A stretch of DNA of 64,000 bases from Lamellibrachia columna (taxonomy: Eukaryota; Annelida; Polychaeta; Sabellida; Siboglinidae). The stretch is taken from NCBI GenBank assembly GCA_963662155.1, contig OY759264.1, positions 17,005,142 to 17,069,141 of the forward strand, in the 5' to 3' direction. Under the pieces are notes generated by a model, which saw nothing but the letters and a program-made list of their open reading frames with translations, was not told the origin of the DNA and made no database searches. Positions within the stretch are counted from its first letter, which is position 1; the number at the start of each line of letters is the position of its first letter. Position numbers and translations under genes: made by a program. Shown here piece by piece: positions 50,275-60,407 of this stretch.

Positions 50275-50435
50275 AGGGTTCAGCCTACAGTTACATTTCC
50301 CATTGGTGGCCATGTTAACGTTTTGCATGATTATAAGAAAACGTGACCTTCAAAAATTCTAAAAGTTTTTACCAGCCGCTATCATCTTCCCACTGAAATG
50401 CTGGTCGAGTTTTATCAAAATTAGAATAATGTAGT
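50275..50435. mobile_element. MITE-like family A copy (partial, inverted)
   Basis: Shares ggtggccatgttaacgtttt, attataagaaaacgtgacc and gttttatcaaaatta with the 18.6-kb copy. It is truncated after about 160 bp. Confidence 0.6.
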
Positions 50436-52529
50436 TGGGTCTAGTTTACCCTAATTGGTATCAACTATCAACACTTTCAAAGTGACCAACATCAGCTCCA
50501 AATTAATCTACTTTGTCTGCTGGGAAACCAAACATTTTCGCTGATGACTCGTATACTACAGTGATTCATAATACAGCCCCCCCCCCCCACTCCCAATAAT
50601 GAATACAACAATATACCACTTTGGTGTATTTATATTTAAGTTACAGTATTCACTGTCTGATGGGTACTACTCCCTGGTGCTAGTAGTGGCCTTTTCAATA
50701 AGTTGGTAATAACCAGGAAGCAATAAACAATGCACAGACATTGTCAGACAATGGCTAAGGTAGTATTCAAACAACATGGAAGACCTGTAGCCTGATATTT
50801 CTTCAGAAAATATCAGCTCAGTGAGACATTGCAGAGTTAGCAAGCCAATTACACCCCTTGTGTTGTGGTGGACTGGAGACAGTTCAGGTGGCAAGGACCG
50901 TTTATATGGCCTCTCTCCCCATTCCCAACTCACACAAAGCAAAGGGCAGAACAATTAAGAATGTTAGCTCAGCGCAGGAGCTACAACCTCAAAGTAAACA
51001 CATCATGCCCTATTATTAGTATTTAAAAAAAGAAAGATGTAAGAAATGCACACTGATAAATGTCTGCAAAACTAGAAAGGATGCTTCGAAAAGAACTACA
51101 AATAAATATTGTATTATGGCCTTGTGGGATTTTGTCCAATTTTCACATTGTTGCATTTTGTGCTATGGAATTTTGTTAACTTTTTATATCGTGTGATTTT
51201 GTCTGTAAGGAATTTGTCCTGTAGGATTATGTCTGGATACTGTACAAAGGAAAGGGTATTGTTCTCTTTATTTTAAATTTAGTGTTAATAGATTCACTCA
51301 GGAGTAATTCTATAGCAAAATGTTAAATACATGGAAACTACATTCAAGGACCATCATCTGCACCTGTAGAGCGCATCTTTTCCATTGCTGGCAAGATCTT
51401 TCGTTCGGAAAGGTGCTCTTTGTCAGATGAAAGATTTGAACATCTGATGTTTGTGAGAACCAACAAGGACATTGTTTAGAATTCACTCAAGTCTGATAAA
51501 ATTTGATCAACTGGATGTTATTGTTTCTAACATACAGGCCTGCTAAAAAATATGTTTTAAATGGCTGTCTTTTTATTTAGTATAATTCAAAGTCACAATT
51601 CAACAAAATGTACAAACATTACTGTTATATTTGTTGATCAGTTGTGTGCAAAATATTGAAATTCAGCAAAACGTGCAAAAATATATAATTAACAAATGCG
51701 GAATATATTTGGTTCCGCATAATGTAATTATAACAATGTAATTGATTGGAAAAATTATGAGTATAATTGTAATAAAAAACGAAACGTAATTGATATAATT
51801 TGTGTAATTGGACCCACCCGACTTTATGGCGTGTTTTCGTTACGTGGTTGAACGGAAATGCAGATATCGCATATTTATCCTCGGCTGTTGGAGTTTTGGG
51901 AAGTACGCTAAAAATAATTCATTTGAAGAATGCAGCTATAAAAAAATGGCATAACATTTGTTACAAATATATACATTGCATTTATTATTTACAAATGAGT
52001 TCAAACATACACAAGTAACAATAAAAACAAAATCAACCAGAATCTATCGACCCCAGTTACTGCAGTCATGGCTGTAAGAGTTACCTCAGTAAATGAGCGA
52101 TTCATTGACATTGACGTGTCTACAGAGCCTTGTTATATTATATATACAATGCCAATGAATATTCAGTTACTCAAACCATATTAGAGTACAGCTTCACACT
52201 GACAAGTTTCTGCATACATGCCGTGCCCAAGCCAAATTCGTTTTAAATTAATAACTGCACTTGAATAGGTAATTATGGGTTCTCTGTTACAGCAGGAAGT
52301 GGTCACATGGAAATCAGTACTTTTTAATTTTGAAAATGTGTGAACCTAAAAAATTATTTAAAATTGTACACACAAAAAACTGTGTTGTCACGATCTTGAG
52401 AACTCTGAATGAACTATTGTATTAACTGCAACAAAAAATCTCTGCAGAATACAACTATGTATATCACAAACAACAGAACAAAGTAACCATTTCCCAACAA
52501 ACAGATATCTATAAGTGAAAACTGTCATG
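50436..52529. other. Intergenic stretch 3' of TMEM129
   Basis: Apart from the hAT fragment at 51355-51480, I see no supported gene; AT-rich unique-looking sequence. Confidence 0.5.
51355..51480 (+). pseudogene. hAT transposase C-terminal fragment
   Basis: The plus frame reads SSAPVERIFSIAGKIFR, then LSDERFEHLMFVRTNKD and a stop. This is the hAT dimerisation motif (an ERxFS box). It is not closely related to the transposase at 42-45 kb. No other part of the element is recognisable. Confidence 0.75.
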
Positions 52530-52697
52530 GACGTGTTAAGGTCACATGACCATGGACATGTCTAGGTCACATGATTATAACAATATTTAAGTAGCATGAC
52601 CACGGAGATGTCTAGGCCACATGACCATGGAGATGCCCAGGTCACACTACCATGGAAAAGGTCACACGACCATGGAAAAGGTCACACGACCATGGAG
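52530..52697. repeat. 25-bp minisatellite overlapping the TMEM129 stop codon
   Basis: Diverged units of ggtcacatgaccatggagat plus gtcta. The last unit (52682-52697) contains the final codons and TGA stop of TMEM129 on the minus strand. Confidence 0.8.
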
Positions 52698-55253
52698 ATG
52701 TCCAGCATGCAGAAGACTGCCCGACATGTTGGGCATGGCGCCCGGCCCGACAGCCATGTTTCCGGTTCTTGCTGGTTCTGCCGACTGGCGAACCACTTGC
52801 CCATACATTCAAGACACCACATTGGGCGGCAGTAGCATGGAACACATTCGCCCTCTTGTAGACCTGCACACAACTTCACCAGCTTCACATTGGCAACTTT
52901 CTGCATACAACCAATGCACGGCTCTAAATCCTGCAAACGAATATTTTCATGATATTTTTGAGTTTTCAGTACGATGAGGTAACATTAGAAGAACTTCCTG
53001 TCCAAGTCCATATCCAATGTCCGTTAACAATGATAGGTATTCCACTATTCGAATGGCACTATCTGAATATTCTCTGATTATATTAAACAATCAGAAGCAA
53101 GTGAACACAAAATCAGGTTCATTGATGTTCAAATATGTGAGTGTGAATAGTTAAAGTAACATATATAGTTGGTTTAATAAGAGTGTGTTCCAAGTGTGAA
53201 CAGTCATATGTTAGACTATACAGAGGCAGATCACGTTCTCTTTTGATTTTTCACCAAATTATTCTAAAACGAGACGTGCAAAAAAATTTTATTGAAGAGG
53301 GAGTTTTAATTGTATCCACTGCAGACATCTACTCATAAATTGTGTTTACAAATTTAGTCTTGAAATTATGTGACTATGACACCTTTGGTTCTGAAAGCTC
53401 AGATTGTAGTACACACCATATTTTATTTATTATATAGAATTACCAAAGGAACATTTTCGTGCATTGCTCAAGCGAAACCTTACCATAATTGGTGGTTTAT
53501 GGAAGACGGAGTTCTGGGCCACCTGAAGTTTGAAGGCTTCCAGGAACCTGTCGGACAGCGACTGCTGGATGACAATGTTGCGAGCATTTCTAATCTGTGT
53601 TTGTAGTTTGTCCTTCAGATCATTGTATTCCATCGAATTCAATCTACAACAAAATGTTTTATATATATATTGTATATAAATATATGTGTGTGTAACATAC
53701 ATGCCAACATGCGTTCAAAAAAATAGGTAAATGGTAAGTTCTTACACAGTACTCAAAGTTTGTTATCCTTACCTTTCACCCCGGTACCTTCCCACACCAA
53801 CTCGACTTCTCTGGGAAGGATTCAGCTATGCTGCAGTTACTGAGTGAACTGAATGAAATTGCCCAATCTTTGAAATGACAGCAACAGGATTCGAACTCCG
53901 GTTCTCTTGAATGACAGTCCGATGCTCAAACCACTATGCTAAAAGTAAGTTAATAGTTAGTCTGATTACTTCAAAACTAAGCAACACATTTTCACAAACG
54001 AGCCAGCATGTCTGTCATAATGGATGTTAGATTAGTCCATTTTTTTTCATGAATTGAATCTAAAATGAGACAAGCGAAAAAAATGTATCGAGGACAGTGC
54101 TTTAAATACAAACATACCTTATAGTGAATGAACCAACGCGTTCATTGATACTGGTTACTGTGATATTAAGGAACTGCGCCCCAGACTGGCTCTCATAGTA
54201 TAGTGGATGTTCCTCAGTGCGGTCAAGGGTCAAATGAATATCTCCCTGCTGTGCAATGTACATGGAGTACGTTGACGTCTTCATCACCCACGAGTCGGTG
54301 ACAATCAATCGTCTTCCATGTGCCCCAGTTGTGAACTTGTCAATACGACGGAACTCTATATTGATTGCTGAAGCCACTGCTTGCCAGGTGCTGCCACCTG
54401 GTGCATGTGCTTGAAGAAGTTTCGCTATGGGATGGTTGGACCACTTGCTACGTGACCAGTAAAAGGCGACAAGTGCTGCAGCACATGGAAGAAGGATGCT
54501 GGTGATCATGAAGAGTTGCCAGAAGATGGAGAAAGACCACAGCTGGACGAGGTTAATGCCAACAAACAGCCACAGTCCAAGGCAGTATCCTGCCAATGGA
54601 AAGACAAGTGACGGTTCAGTATGAAACATTTAAATGTTGTCATCATCTGAAGACTTATTTTTTAGTCATGTTTACAATCCTTAGTTTTAATATTTTATTT
54701 TATTGTTTATAAACATAGTTAGCATGCTTTCATTTATTGTAAGTGTTTTAGGTTAGAACTCTGCGTGCACAAAATTTATGTATAATAATACACATTTGAC
54801 TCCCCGGTCACTGTCATAACTAACAGCGACATAAATGTTTGCAAGGTACCACCTGTCTATTTATGTCACATAAATAAGCCATAATATACTAGTTTGATCT
54901 AAATCTATCAAGTTAAATAATTCACCAGTAACGGATCGACTTAAATGAAGTCGTCATGACACTTTTTTCGTTACAAGTCTAAACAAACACGTATGGCGTA
55001 TTTTAACATCAATAAACGTTTAAATGCTTAACCACAAACAGTACAAACCTAATGGTAATATGGAATGAAATAATACTGTCGCAGCTGTTCTCCGAATGTG
55101 ATAATAAATAAAGTTCATATCCTCACTGCCCAGAAAGTTACTCATAACGTTTTGAACTGTCAGCCCAGCAGACACAAATTCAGTCGGCGGTGCTATCAAA
55201 CATATGCTTATTAACACATATGCGACAGTATACACCAACTGAACCGACGCCAT
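52682..55253 (-). CDS. TMEM129: E3 ubiquitin-protein ligase TMEM129
   Basis: TMEM129 is an ER-membrane RING ligase acting in ER-associated degradation (family knowledge). Exons 55049-55253, 54118-54589, 53484-53643 and 52682-52930 have matching phases and GT-AG introns. They give 361 residues; human has 362. The start MASVQLVYTVAYVL is chosen by alignment; an in-frame ATG lies 63 bp upstream at 55316. Hydrophobic segments are at about 5-22 and at about 70-120 (two). EFRRIDKFTTGAHGRRLIVT and TDSWVMKTSTY mark the cytosolic middle domain. The C-terminal RING (about 284-355) has CIGCM, CYCRPMWCLECMGKW and CPTCRAVFC, the atypical all-cysteine type. Its last codons lie inside a minisatellite. It looks intact. 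Confidence 0.95.
53105..53312. mobile_element. MITE-like family B copy
   Basis: Reverse-oriented copy: aatcaggttcattgatgttc at one end and attgaagagggagttttaat at the other. Located in TMEM129 intron 3. Confidence 0.6.
53790..53950 (-). repeat. tRNA-derived SINE
   Basis: Minus strand: tagcatagtggtttgagcat (A-box region), ccggagttcgaatcctg (B box), then ctgtcatttcaaag, shared with the 41.8-kb SINE. Located in TMEM129 intron 2. Confidence 0.7.
53985..54105. mobile_element. MITE-like family B fragment
   Basis: Contains acaaacgagccagcatgtct and ends atcgaggacagtgcttta, 12 bp from the donor of TMEM129 exon 2. Confidence 0.6.
54630..55048. other. TMEM129 intron 1
   Basis: Begins with a piece (gtcatcatctgaagactta) shared with the retroelement tail at 36.3 kb. 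Otherwise nothing is recognised. Confidence 0.5.
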
Positions 55254-55819
55254 GCCTTCTTCGTCTGCTATTGCGTTAATTATTTTGTTGTCGTTTTCAA
55301 AAATATCGTCGTACATCGCTGTTAGTGAATACTATTTGAAACGTTTGTAAAGATCCGAAGATCTCTCCAGTTTACACCGGATGTTTCTTTGTACCCGATA
55401 GAGGCATCCTAAACTGTATAATTATTATATACTTACTTAATTATGTGTTAGGGTTCGGTGGACGAGCCGATTGTTAGAGCAAAACAAAAGTAATGGTTTG
55501 GGGGCTACGTCGTATTTTGTCATAAAGAGGACTAGTTTAGTAAAAAAAAATGCCACTATATATGTTATACAGCTTGATTTTGGATGCAAACAGCATGATC
55601 ATATCCTATTGACAAGTATCTTAATAGGTGTATACACATAATGTTTTGCTAGACTACACGCACTCATGACGTAGGGTTATCTAACAGTTTCTCGCGGCAA
55701 ATGAAATTTAACTGCTGTGTTGTAGTCGCAAATGGTTAGGTTTTAGTGGAAAAGAAAGGAAGATGTTAACGATTCTGGATAATACCGATGTATCAATTTG
55801 CTAAGTCATGCGCTGGAGG

Positions 55820-56559
55820 TGTTAGAGAGAATCCTGGAAGGAATTATAAAGAGGATAGTAAGTAGAGTATGAAATGGGAGAAGAACAACAAGGTTTCAGA
55901 AGAGGAAGAGGTACGACGGACGGGATGTTCACTCAGAAAATGGAGGGACAGGAGAATATGGCCCTGGGATTTATAGACCCGGACACAATGCGTATGACAG
56001 GGTTTCGAGAGAGATGGCCATGGTCACGTTGAAGTGAACAGGTTTCCCAGAGGCGGAGGCACGTATGAAGAGACACAATGTAATGTGCGGACAGGGACTA
56101 TCAAGGAATTCAGGGTGAACGTCAGTCTGTGACAGGGGAGTGCAGTCGGTGACAAGTCAACTGTTGTTCATCGTAGTACTTAGTGGAGGCGATCACCTGG
56201 GAAACGAGTACGAAAGGACATTCTCCGCTCGTTGCTATATATGTACGGATACGCAGACAACGTGGCGGATACATAGACAACGTGGCGGATACGCAGACAA
56301 CGTGGCGGATACGCAGACAACGTGGCGGATACGTTGACAACGTGGCGGATACGCAGACAACGTGGCGGATACGCAGACAACGTGGCGGTGCAGTAGCGGA
56401 CAGTGAGACAGACTTTCAAGAACGGTTGGTGGAGTGGAACGAGAGCTTTGGCAGCCATGGACTAAGAGTAAGATGGGTGTACTTTGAGTCGGGCAGCAGA
56501 ACAAAAGATCTAGACTTATGACTGGAATGGAAGAAACTAAACCAGCGAGACAGCAGTAG
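55820..56559 (+). pseudogene. RTE-like reverse transcriptase remnant, host of the Polinton insertion
   Basis: In broken plus frames: NAYDRVSREMAMVTLK, TGFPEAEARM and QLLFIVVL (fingers and palm). Then comes a minisatellite at the YADD catalytic box, then VADSETDFQERLVEWNESF and KKLNQRDSSS (thumb side). Similarity stops at about 56559, where the Polinton begins. Confidence 0.75.
56246..56388. repeat. 20-bp minisatellite at the RT YADD box
   Basis: About 7 units of cgtggcggatacgcagacaa. In the RT frame the unit begins Tyr-Ala-Asp-Asn-Val-Ala-Asp, the YADD-box neighbourhood, so the catalytic motif region itself was amplified. Confidence 0.85.
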
Positions 56560-57060
56560 TTAGCAGAGGTTTTTGGGACCCCTTATCAAGCGCATCAAAA
56601 GATCAAAGTAAAACGACCCTAATATCGCCCACCGCTAATGAGTGCGCGCAGCCAATCAGAAAGCAGCACTAGACCATGGAGCGCCCCCTGGCGGCGGCGG
56701 CGGCGGCTCAGCGTGGCGCGCATGCGCGTGCCGCGCCCCTAGCGACCGGAGGAGGAACGAACAGTGACCTAGTTACGTGTATGTGTCGAAGGGTCGTTGA
56801 CCCAGTAAGGAGACGAACGCAATCGTACGGTGCACACGTATTTTATTAAATACAACAAAGCAGCAGCAGCAGTACAAACGAGGCGATCGTATGCGATTGG
56901 ATACAACGAGCCGGGTATGATGAAGATGATGATGATGATGAAGTCGAGGCGACTTGCGAATGGTGACCATCGCGCCAGAGGTCGCGAACTTACGGGTGTC
57001 TCCACCGCGCCAGAGGTTCGAGGGCGAGCTTACGGGTGGAGCGACCACCGCGCCAGAGGC
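56560..57060. other. Polinton terminal non-coding region
   Basis: Probable terminal repeat and 3' flank of the late genes. A GGC trinucleotide run lies at 56691-56708 beside the palindrome-rich ggcgcgcatgcgcg. A gat trinucleotide run is near 56920-56940. Three units of about 32 bp containing cgcgccagaggt and cttacgggtg lie at 56970-57060. Confidence 0.6.
56842..56847 (-). terminator. Polyadenylation signal AATAAA
   Basis: AATAAA on the minus strand, 214 bp past the protease stop codon. It is the first such signal downstream of the capsid-protease gene block and could end its transcripts. Confidence 0.55.
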
Positions 57061-57540
57061 TCAGTATGACACGTTATAGTACGGTATACCCTTTTTTAGC
57101 AGCCTGATCCAATCGAACACGCGACAATCGTTAGCGACCAGATCGGTGTGGAAAGCGTTGACGAAAGTTCTCATAGGAGCGCCGTTACAACGAAGCATGA
57201 TATAAGTGACGCAATATTGTCCGCAAACGTTAGACAGAGGACTCTGGAGTCTCGTGCTGTTATGAGTCCACTCGGAACAGTGTTTGTTCAAGAAGGTGCG
57301 GAACGCCGCGTGACGAGGCGGCAGACCGTACGAACAGAAGTATTCGCCGCGCCCGTCGGAGGACAGGTACAGCGCTATCCAGTGTTCGCCCGGTTCGTCG
57401 GCGTCGTCGGTGTTGCACACGAAGGCGATCGGCAGAGCGTCAATTGTTGCAGGCAGTCCATCTCGGGGTACGACGCCACCAAAGACGGATGCGGTCTTCG
57501 GATCCATCGCCAGTAGACGGGCGATCTGCAGGGTGTCCAT
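57061..57540 (-). CDS. Adenain-type cysteine protease (maturation protease)
   Basis: 159 residues; would cleave capsid and core precursors during virion maturation (role known from adenovirus and inferred for Polintons). The catalytic set is visible with adenain spacing: His53 in GEHWIALY, Glu66 in GRGEYFCSYG, oxyanion Gln99, and Cys106 in NVCGQYC. Length is about three quarters of adenovirus protease. It starts one base after the major capsid stop (TGAGATG), so it is the last gene of the block. All key residues are present. Confidence 0.93.
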   Translation of the reverse strand: MDTLQIARLLAMDPKTASVFGGVVPRDGLPATIDALPIAFVCNTDDADEPGEHWIALYLSSDGRGEYFCSYGLPPRHAAFRTFLNKHCSEWTHNSTRLQSPLSNVCGQYCVTYIMLRCNGAPMRTFVNAFHTDLVANDCRVFDWIRLLKKGIPYYNVSY

Positions 57541-57541
57541 C

Positions 57542-58858
57542 TCAGTAGTCGTAGATGACGTTGCGGTTCTTGTCGATTTCCAGCACGGACTCGAATTCGG
57601 CGTAGGCGACTACGTTCACGGTGGTCTGAAGCGCTGCACGGAAATGAAATTCTAAGCGCAGGTTGCCCTTTTGTACCATATTAAAGCAGGGACCGTCGCA
57701 CTGGTCGGGGGTCAGGTCGAAACAGAAGTAGGTGTAGCCGTCTCGGTACTCTTCGCGTGTCAGACAGTTCCCCTCGTCCTGCCACACCTTGCCGGTCGAG
57801 GTGAACATGCTCGCGTAGCTCCTGGCGAAGAGGTTGTCTGCGAAGTTGGGCTGGAAGGGTTTGGCGGGTATCTGACGACCGTCGACGTACACGGCGACGA
57901 AGCTGATGTCGTTGTTCTTGGCGTGAAACGGGTTTGTGGCGTACGTGCCGTTGTAGGCGTCGTTGTCGATGCAGCACAGTACGAGGCGTTTCGGCAGGGA
58001 GCCGAGGAACAGGTTCTCGTGCGTGTGCGACAGAGCACCCGTGGGAATGGAGTACACCTTGGTTTCGACGGGTCGTAACGCATACTTGACCGTGGTCCGA
58101 GCGAGAGCCAAGATGTGAGCCTTCTGCACGGCCGGAGCGACGGTGGCCTTCTTGACGAACAAGGACGCGTTGACGACGGTTATCAAGTACTCGTTCGCTC
58201 CAGCAGCCATCAGCGCAAACTCGGGCTTACTGCGCACCAGGCGTAACTTGACGTCGACGCCGTTGATCAGGAATTTATCCTGCAGAAACATATCCACGTG
58301 GAGACGACCTATCATGTCGACCACGCGACTGTTGGATATGTACTCTCGACGAGTCACGAACCCGGGGTTAGGATCGGGTCCGGCGGCTAGCTCGGTGGCG
58401 TGCATGCGACTGGCCTTGTCCTTGTACCACAGCTGATTCGTCATCTGCGTCGACTTGGCGTCGGATCCGTAACTCAACAGCGTCTCTATGAAGGCTCGAT
58501 ACGGGTACGCGTTGAAGGACGAAGAGGTCACTTGCGTGTTGTTCAGGGAGAGGTCGACATTGCTGAACAGCGCATGCAACCAGTTGTTCACCGGTCCCAC
58601 GGGTTCGCCCGCGTCGATAGGGTTACCGTTGGCTCGCGTCACCTTCACCTGCAAGTGTAGCATCGTGTTGGCGAGATCCATGTAATCGTCTCCCGATCCG
58701 GGGATGAAGAATTCTATCGGTCCTCCAGAGTCCAGAGAGGCCGTGGGTTGATGTTCCACCACGTGACTCTCGACGATGCAGGTCTGAGTGGGGGGTACGG
58801 TAAAGAGATCCAGCTCGGTCTTGACTCCCTCGCACGACTGTCTATGCACGAACGCCAT
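57542..58858 (-). CDS. Major capsid protein (double jelly-roll type)
   Basis: 438 residues, the main shell protein. Recognised by the family N terminus: SELDLF-like KTELDLFTVPPTQT, then PIEFFIPGSGDDYMDL (about 47-62), found in Polinton capsid proteins. Further family-like features are NNWLHALFSNVDLSLNN and a C-terminal FHFRAALQTTVNVVAYAEF. Length is in the usual range for Polintons. The double jelly-roll fold is family knowledge, not visible directly. The first 17 bp overlap the end of the core protein gene. No defects. Confidence 0.9.
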   Translation of the reverse strand: MAFVHRQSCEGVKTELDLFTVPPTQTCIVESHVVEHQPTASLDSGGPIEFFIPGSGDDYMDLANTMLHLQVKVTRANGNPIDAGEPVGPVNNWLHALFSNVDLSLNNTQVTSSSFNAYPYRAFIETLLSYGSDAKSTQMTNQLWYKDKASRMHATELAAGPDPNPGFVTRREYISNSRVVDMIGRLHVDMFLQDKFLINGVDVKLRLVRSKPEFALMAAGANEYLITVVNASLFVKKATVAPAVQKAHILALARTTVKYALRPVETKVYSIPTGALSHTHENLFLGSLPKRLVLCCIDNDAYNGTYATNPFHAKNNDISFVAVYVDGRQIPAKPFQPNFADNLFARSYASMFTSTGKVWQDEGNCLTREEYRDGYTYFCFDLTPDQCDGPCFNMVQKGNLRLEFHFRAALQTTVNVVAYAEFESVLEIDKNRNVIYDY

Positions 58859-59246
58859 CTTTGTCGTCGGCGTCGAATATGTCGGCAGCGCGTTTCGGGG
58901 ACGTCCTTTTCTTGCGGCGGCGCTTGACTGCAGTGAATGTCGCCTTTGCAGCCGTTCGTTTTATACGTTTACCAGGAGGGGCTCGAATACTGCCGATGGC
59001 GTCGGTGACGCGTCTTTTGGCAGCCGTTTTTATGTTCTGACCCGATAAGACGTCGCCGGCTATGCGAACGCCGGTCTTCAACGCTCCCCTGCCCAACGCC
59101 ACGGCACCTCTCTTGATGAGCGGCATGGCGCTGCGCAACAGACTGCCGAACAGACTGCCCAGTCCGTGACCTCGCTGGTATTGTGCACCGGCGAAGTAGG
59201 GCAGCGCACCGCCAGCCTGGCGCGCGTAATAATCGTTGTAATTCAT
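58842..59246 (-). CDS. Basic virion core protein, adenovirus pX/pVI-like
   Basis: 134 residues. The N-terminal half is glycine-rich and amphipathic (GHGLGSLFGSLLRSAMPLI); the second half is strongly basic (KRIKR, KRRRKKRTSPKR). This resembles the small DNA-binding or membrane-active core proteins of adenoviruses and adintoviruses. Its ATG overlaps the penton stop as TGATG. Position between penton and major capsid gene fits a structural role. The specific pX or pVI assignment is tentative. Confidence 0.7.
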   Translation of the reverse strand: MNYNDYYARQAGGALPYFAGAQYQRGHGLGSLFGSLLRSAMPLIKRGAVALGRGALKTGVRIAGDVLSGQNIKTAAKRRVTDAIGSIRAPPGKRIKRTAAKATFTAVKRRRKKRTSPKRAADIFDADDKDGVRA

Positions 59247-60082
59247 CAGAACAGTCCGGGCTTGCGTCGACGAAAATGAAGCGTCACCGTCACTCTACCG
59301 TATTCGAATGGCACGCGTCGACCCATGTCGTTCCTTATATCCACCTCTATCGAGTCGAAGTTCGAACGCAACAGCGGTACGTAGTGCACGTTGGTGAAAC
59401 GAGCGGACACCGTGTCGCCGTTACGTCCGCTGATCGGAACGGCGCGCAACAGAGGTGCGAGAGTGTCGCCCACATTACGCGGCTCCACGACGTCCGTGTA
59501 GATGTAGAGGGTGTCGAACCCCTGCGTCAGGTTCACCACATCGTCGGCCTCGATGTGGAAGGGGTACGACGAGTCGGGATGGCGGGTGTCGATGGGGAGG
59601 ATGGGAGACGACACACCCGACTCCAACTCCGCCGGGCTGGCTACGGGTCCGCGGAATCCCAACAAGGTCGCCACCGCGCTGTGGTACGGTATGGTGAACA
59701 TGGTGTTCGCCGTCATGTGTAACGTCATTTTCTGAGTGACGGTACTATAACTGATCTGAGCCTGTGTCTCATACGTCCGCATATTGGACAGTCCCTTGTT
59801 GACGTGATACAGCAACGTAAACGGATCGTCGTAATACCCACACGGCAACTTCGAACGTATGGACGAGTCCGTAGCATCGATCGTGTTGAGGAAGAACCAG
59901 ACGTCGGTATCCGTGACGTTGTACCAGGTGTGCGGATACTGGACCTCGGCCAACCCACACTCCCACTCGCCGGTAAGATCGATGCGTTGGGGCAAGGCCG
60001 TGACGTAATGGGTCAAGGTGTTGTCGGGGTGCATCTTCATGGAAGCGTTGCTAGGCAGCGTCATGTAGAAATCAGTCGCCAT
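59246..60082 (-). CDS. Minor capsid protein (penton-like, single jelly-roll)
   Basis: 278 residues, expected to form the vertices of the shell. The N terminus FYMTLPSNASMKMHPDNTL, then RIDLTGEWECGLAEVQYP, is the conserved opening of Polinton minor capsid proteins. A beta-rich tail follows (YGRVTVTLHFRRR). The gene overlaps the upstream membrane protein gene by 11 bp. Jelly-roll fold and vertex position come from family knowledge. Confidence 0.88.
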   Translation of the reverse strand: MATDFYMTLPSNASMKMHPDNTLTHYVTALPQRIDLTGEWECGLAEVQYPHTWYNVTDTDVWFFLNTIDATDSSIRSKLPCGYYDDPFTLLYHVNKGLSNMRTYETQAQISYSTVTQKMTLHMTANTMFTIPYHSAVATLLGFRGPVASPAELESGVSSPILPIDTRHPDSSYPFHIEADDVVNLTQGFDTLYIYTDVVEPRNVGDTLAPLLRAVPISGRNGDTVSARFTNVHYVPLLRSNFDSIEVDIRNDMGRRVPFEYGRVTVTLHFRRRKPGLF

Positions 60083-60377
60083 TGCGTCTCAACGTGGGAT
60101 TGGGCAGTAGGTAACCCAACGAACTACTCAACAGAGCCGTCCACAGATTAGAATCGCCGCGACCTGTCGTCAAGTTGTAAATGCTGATCAGAATGACCGT
60201 GTACAGGACGACGACCTGACACAGAAACACGATCTCCTCTTTGGGACACGCGGTACCGAAAATATGCCAGGTGGTGCTGTCTGGCTCGTTCGGTGCAGCG
60301 TCAGTACAATCCGTCTCCTCCTCGTCTATGGTGGTGAGGCAGGGCGGTGGTGGTGATGGTGTCGCGTCGTGTGTCAT
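60072..60377 (-). CDS. Single-pass membrane protein of the Polinton
   Basis: 101 residues. An acidic, proline-rich N-terminal half (PSPPPPCLTTIDEEETDC) is followed by one clear transmembrane segment, IVFLCQVVVLYTVILISIY (about 49-67). A short NLTTGRGDSNLW loop and a second hydrophobic patch with LLPNPTL at the end follow. I recall similar proteins beside capsid genes in other invertebrate Polintons, but the function is unknown; it could sit in an internal virion membrane or host membrane. Confidence 0.75.
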   Translation of the reverse strand: MTHDATPSPPPPCLTTIDEEETDCTDAAPNEPDSTTWHIFGTACPKEEIVFLCQVVVLYTVILISIYNLTTGRGDSNLWTALLSSSLGYLLPNPTLRRNGD

Positions 60378-60407
60378 TCCTCGAATGCAGTGTCGTCATG
60401 TACGCGA

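Noticed and set aside
57671..58078. Plus-strand frames across the Polinton capsid genes
   Set aside because: Antisense by-products of GC-rich coding DNA; the minus frames carry recognised proteins.
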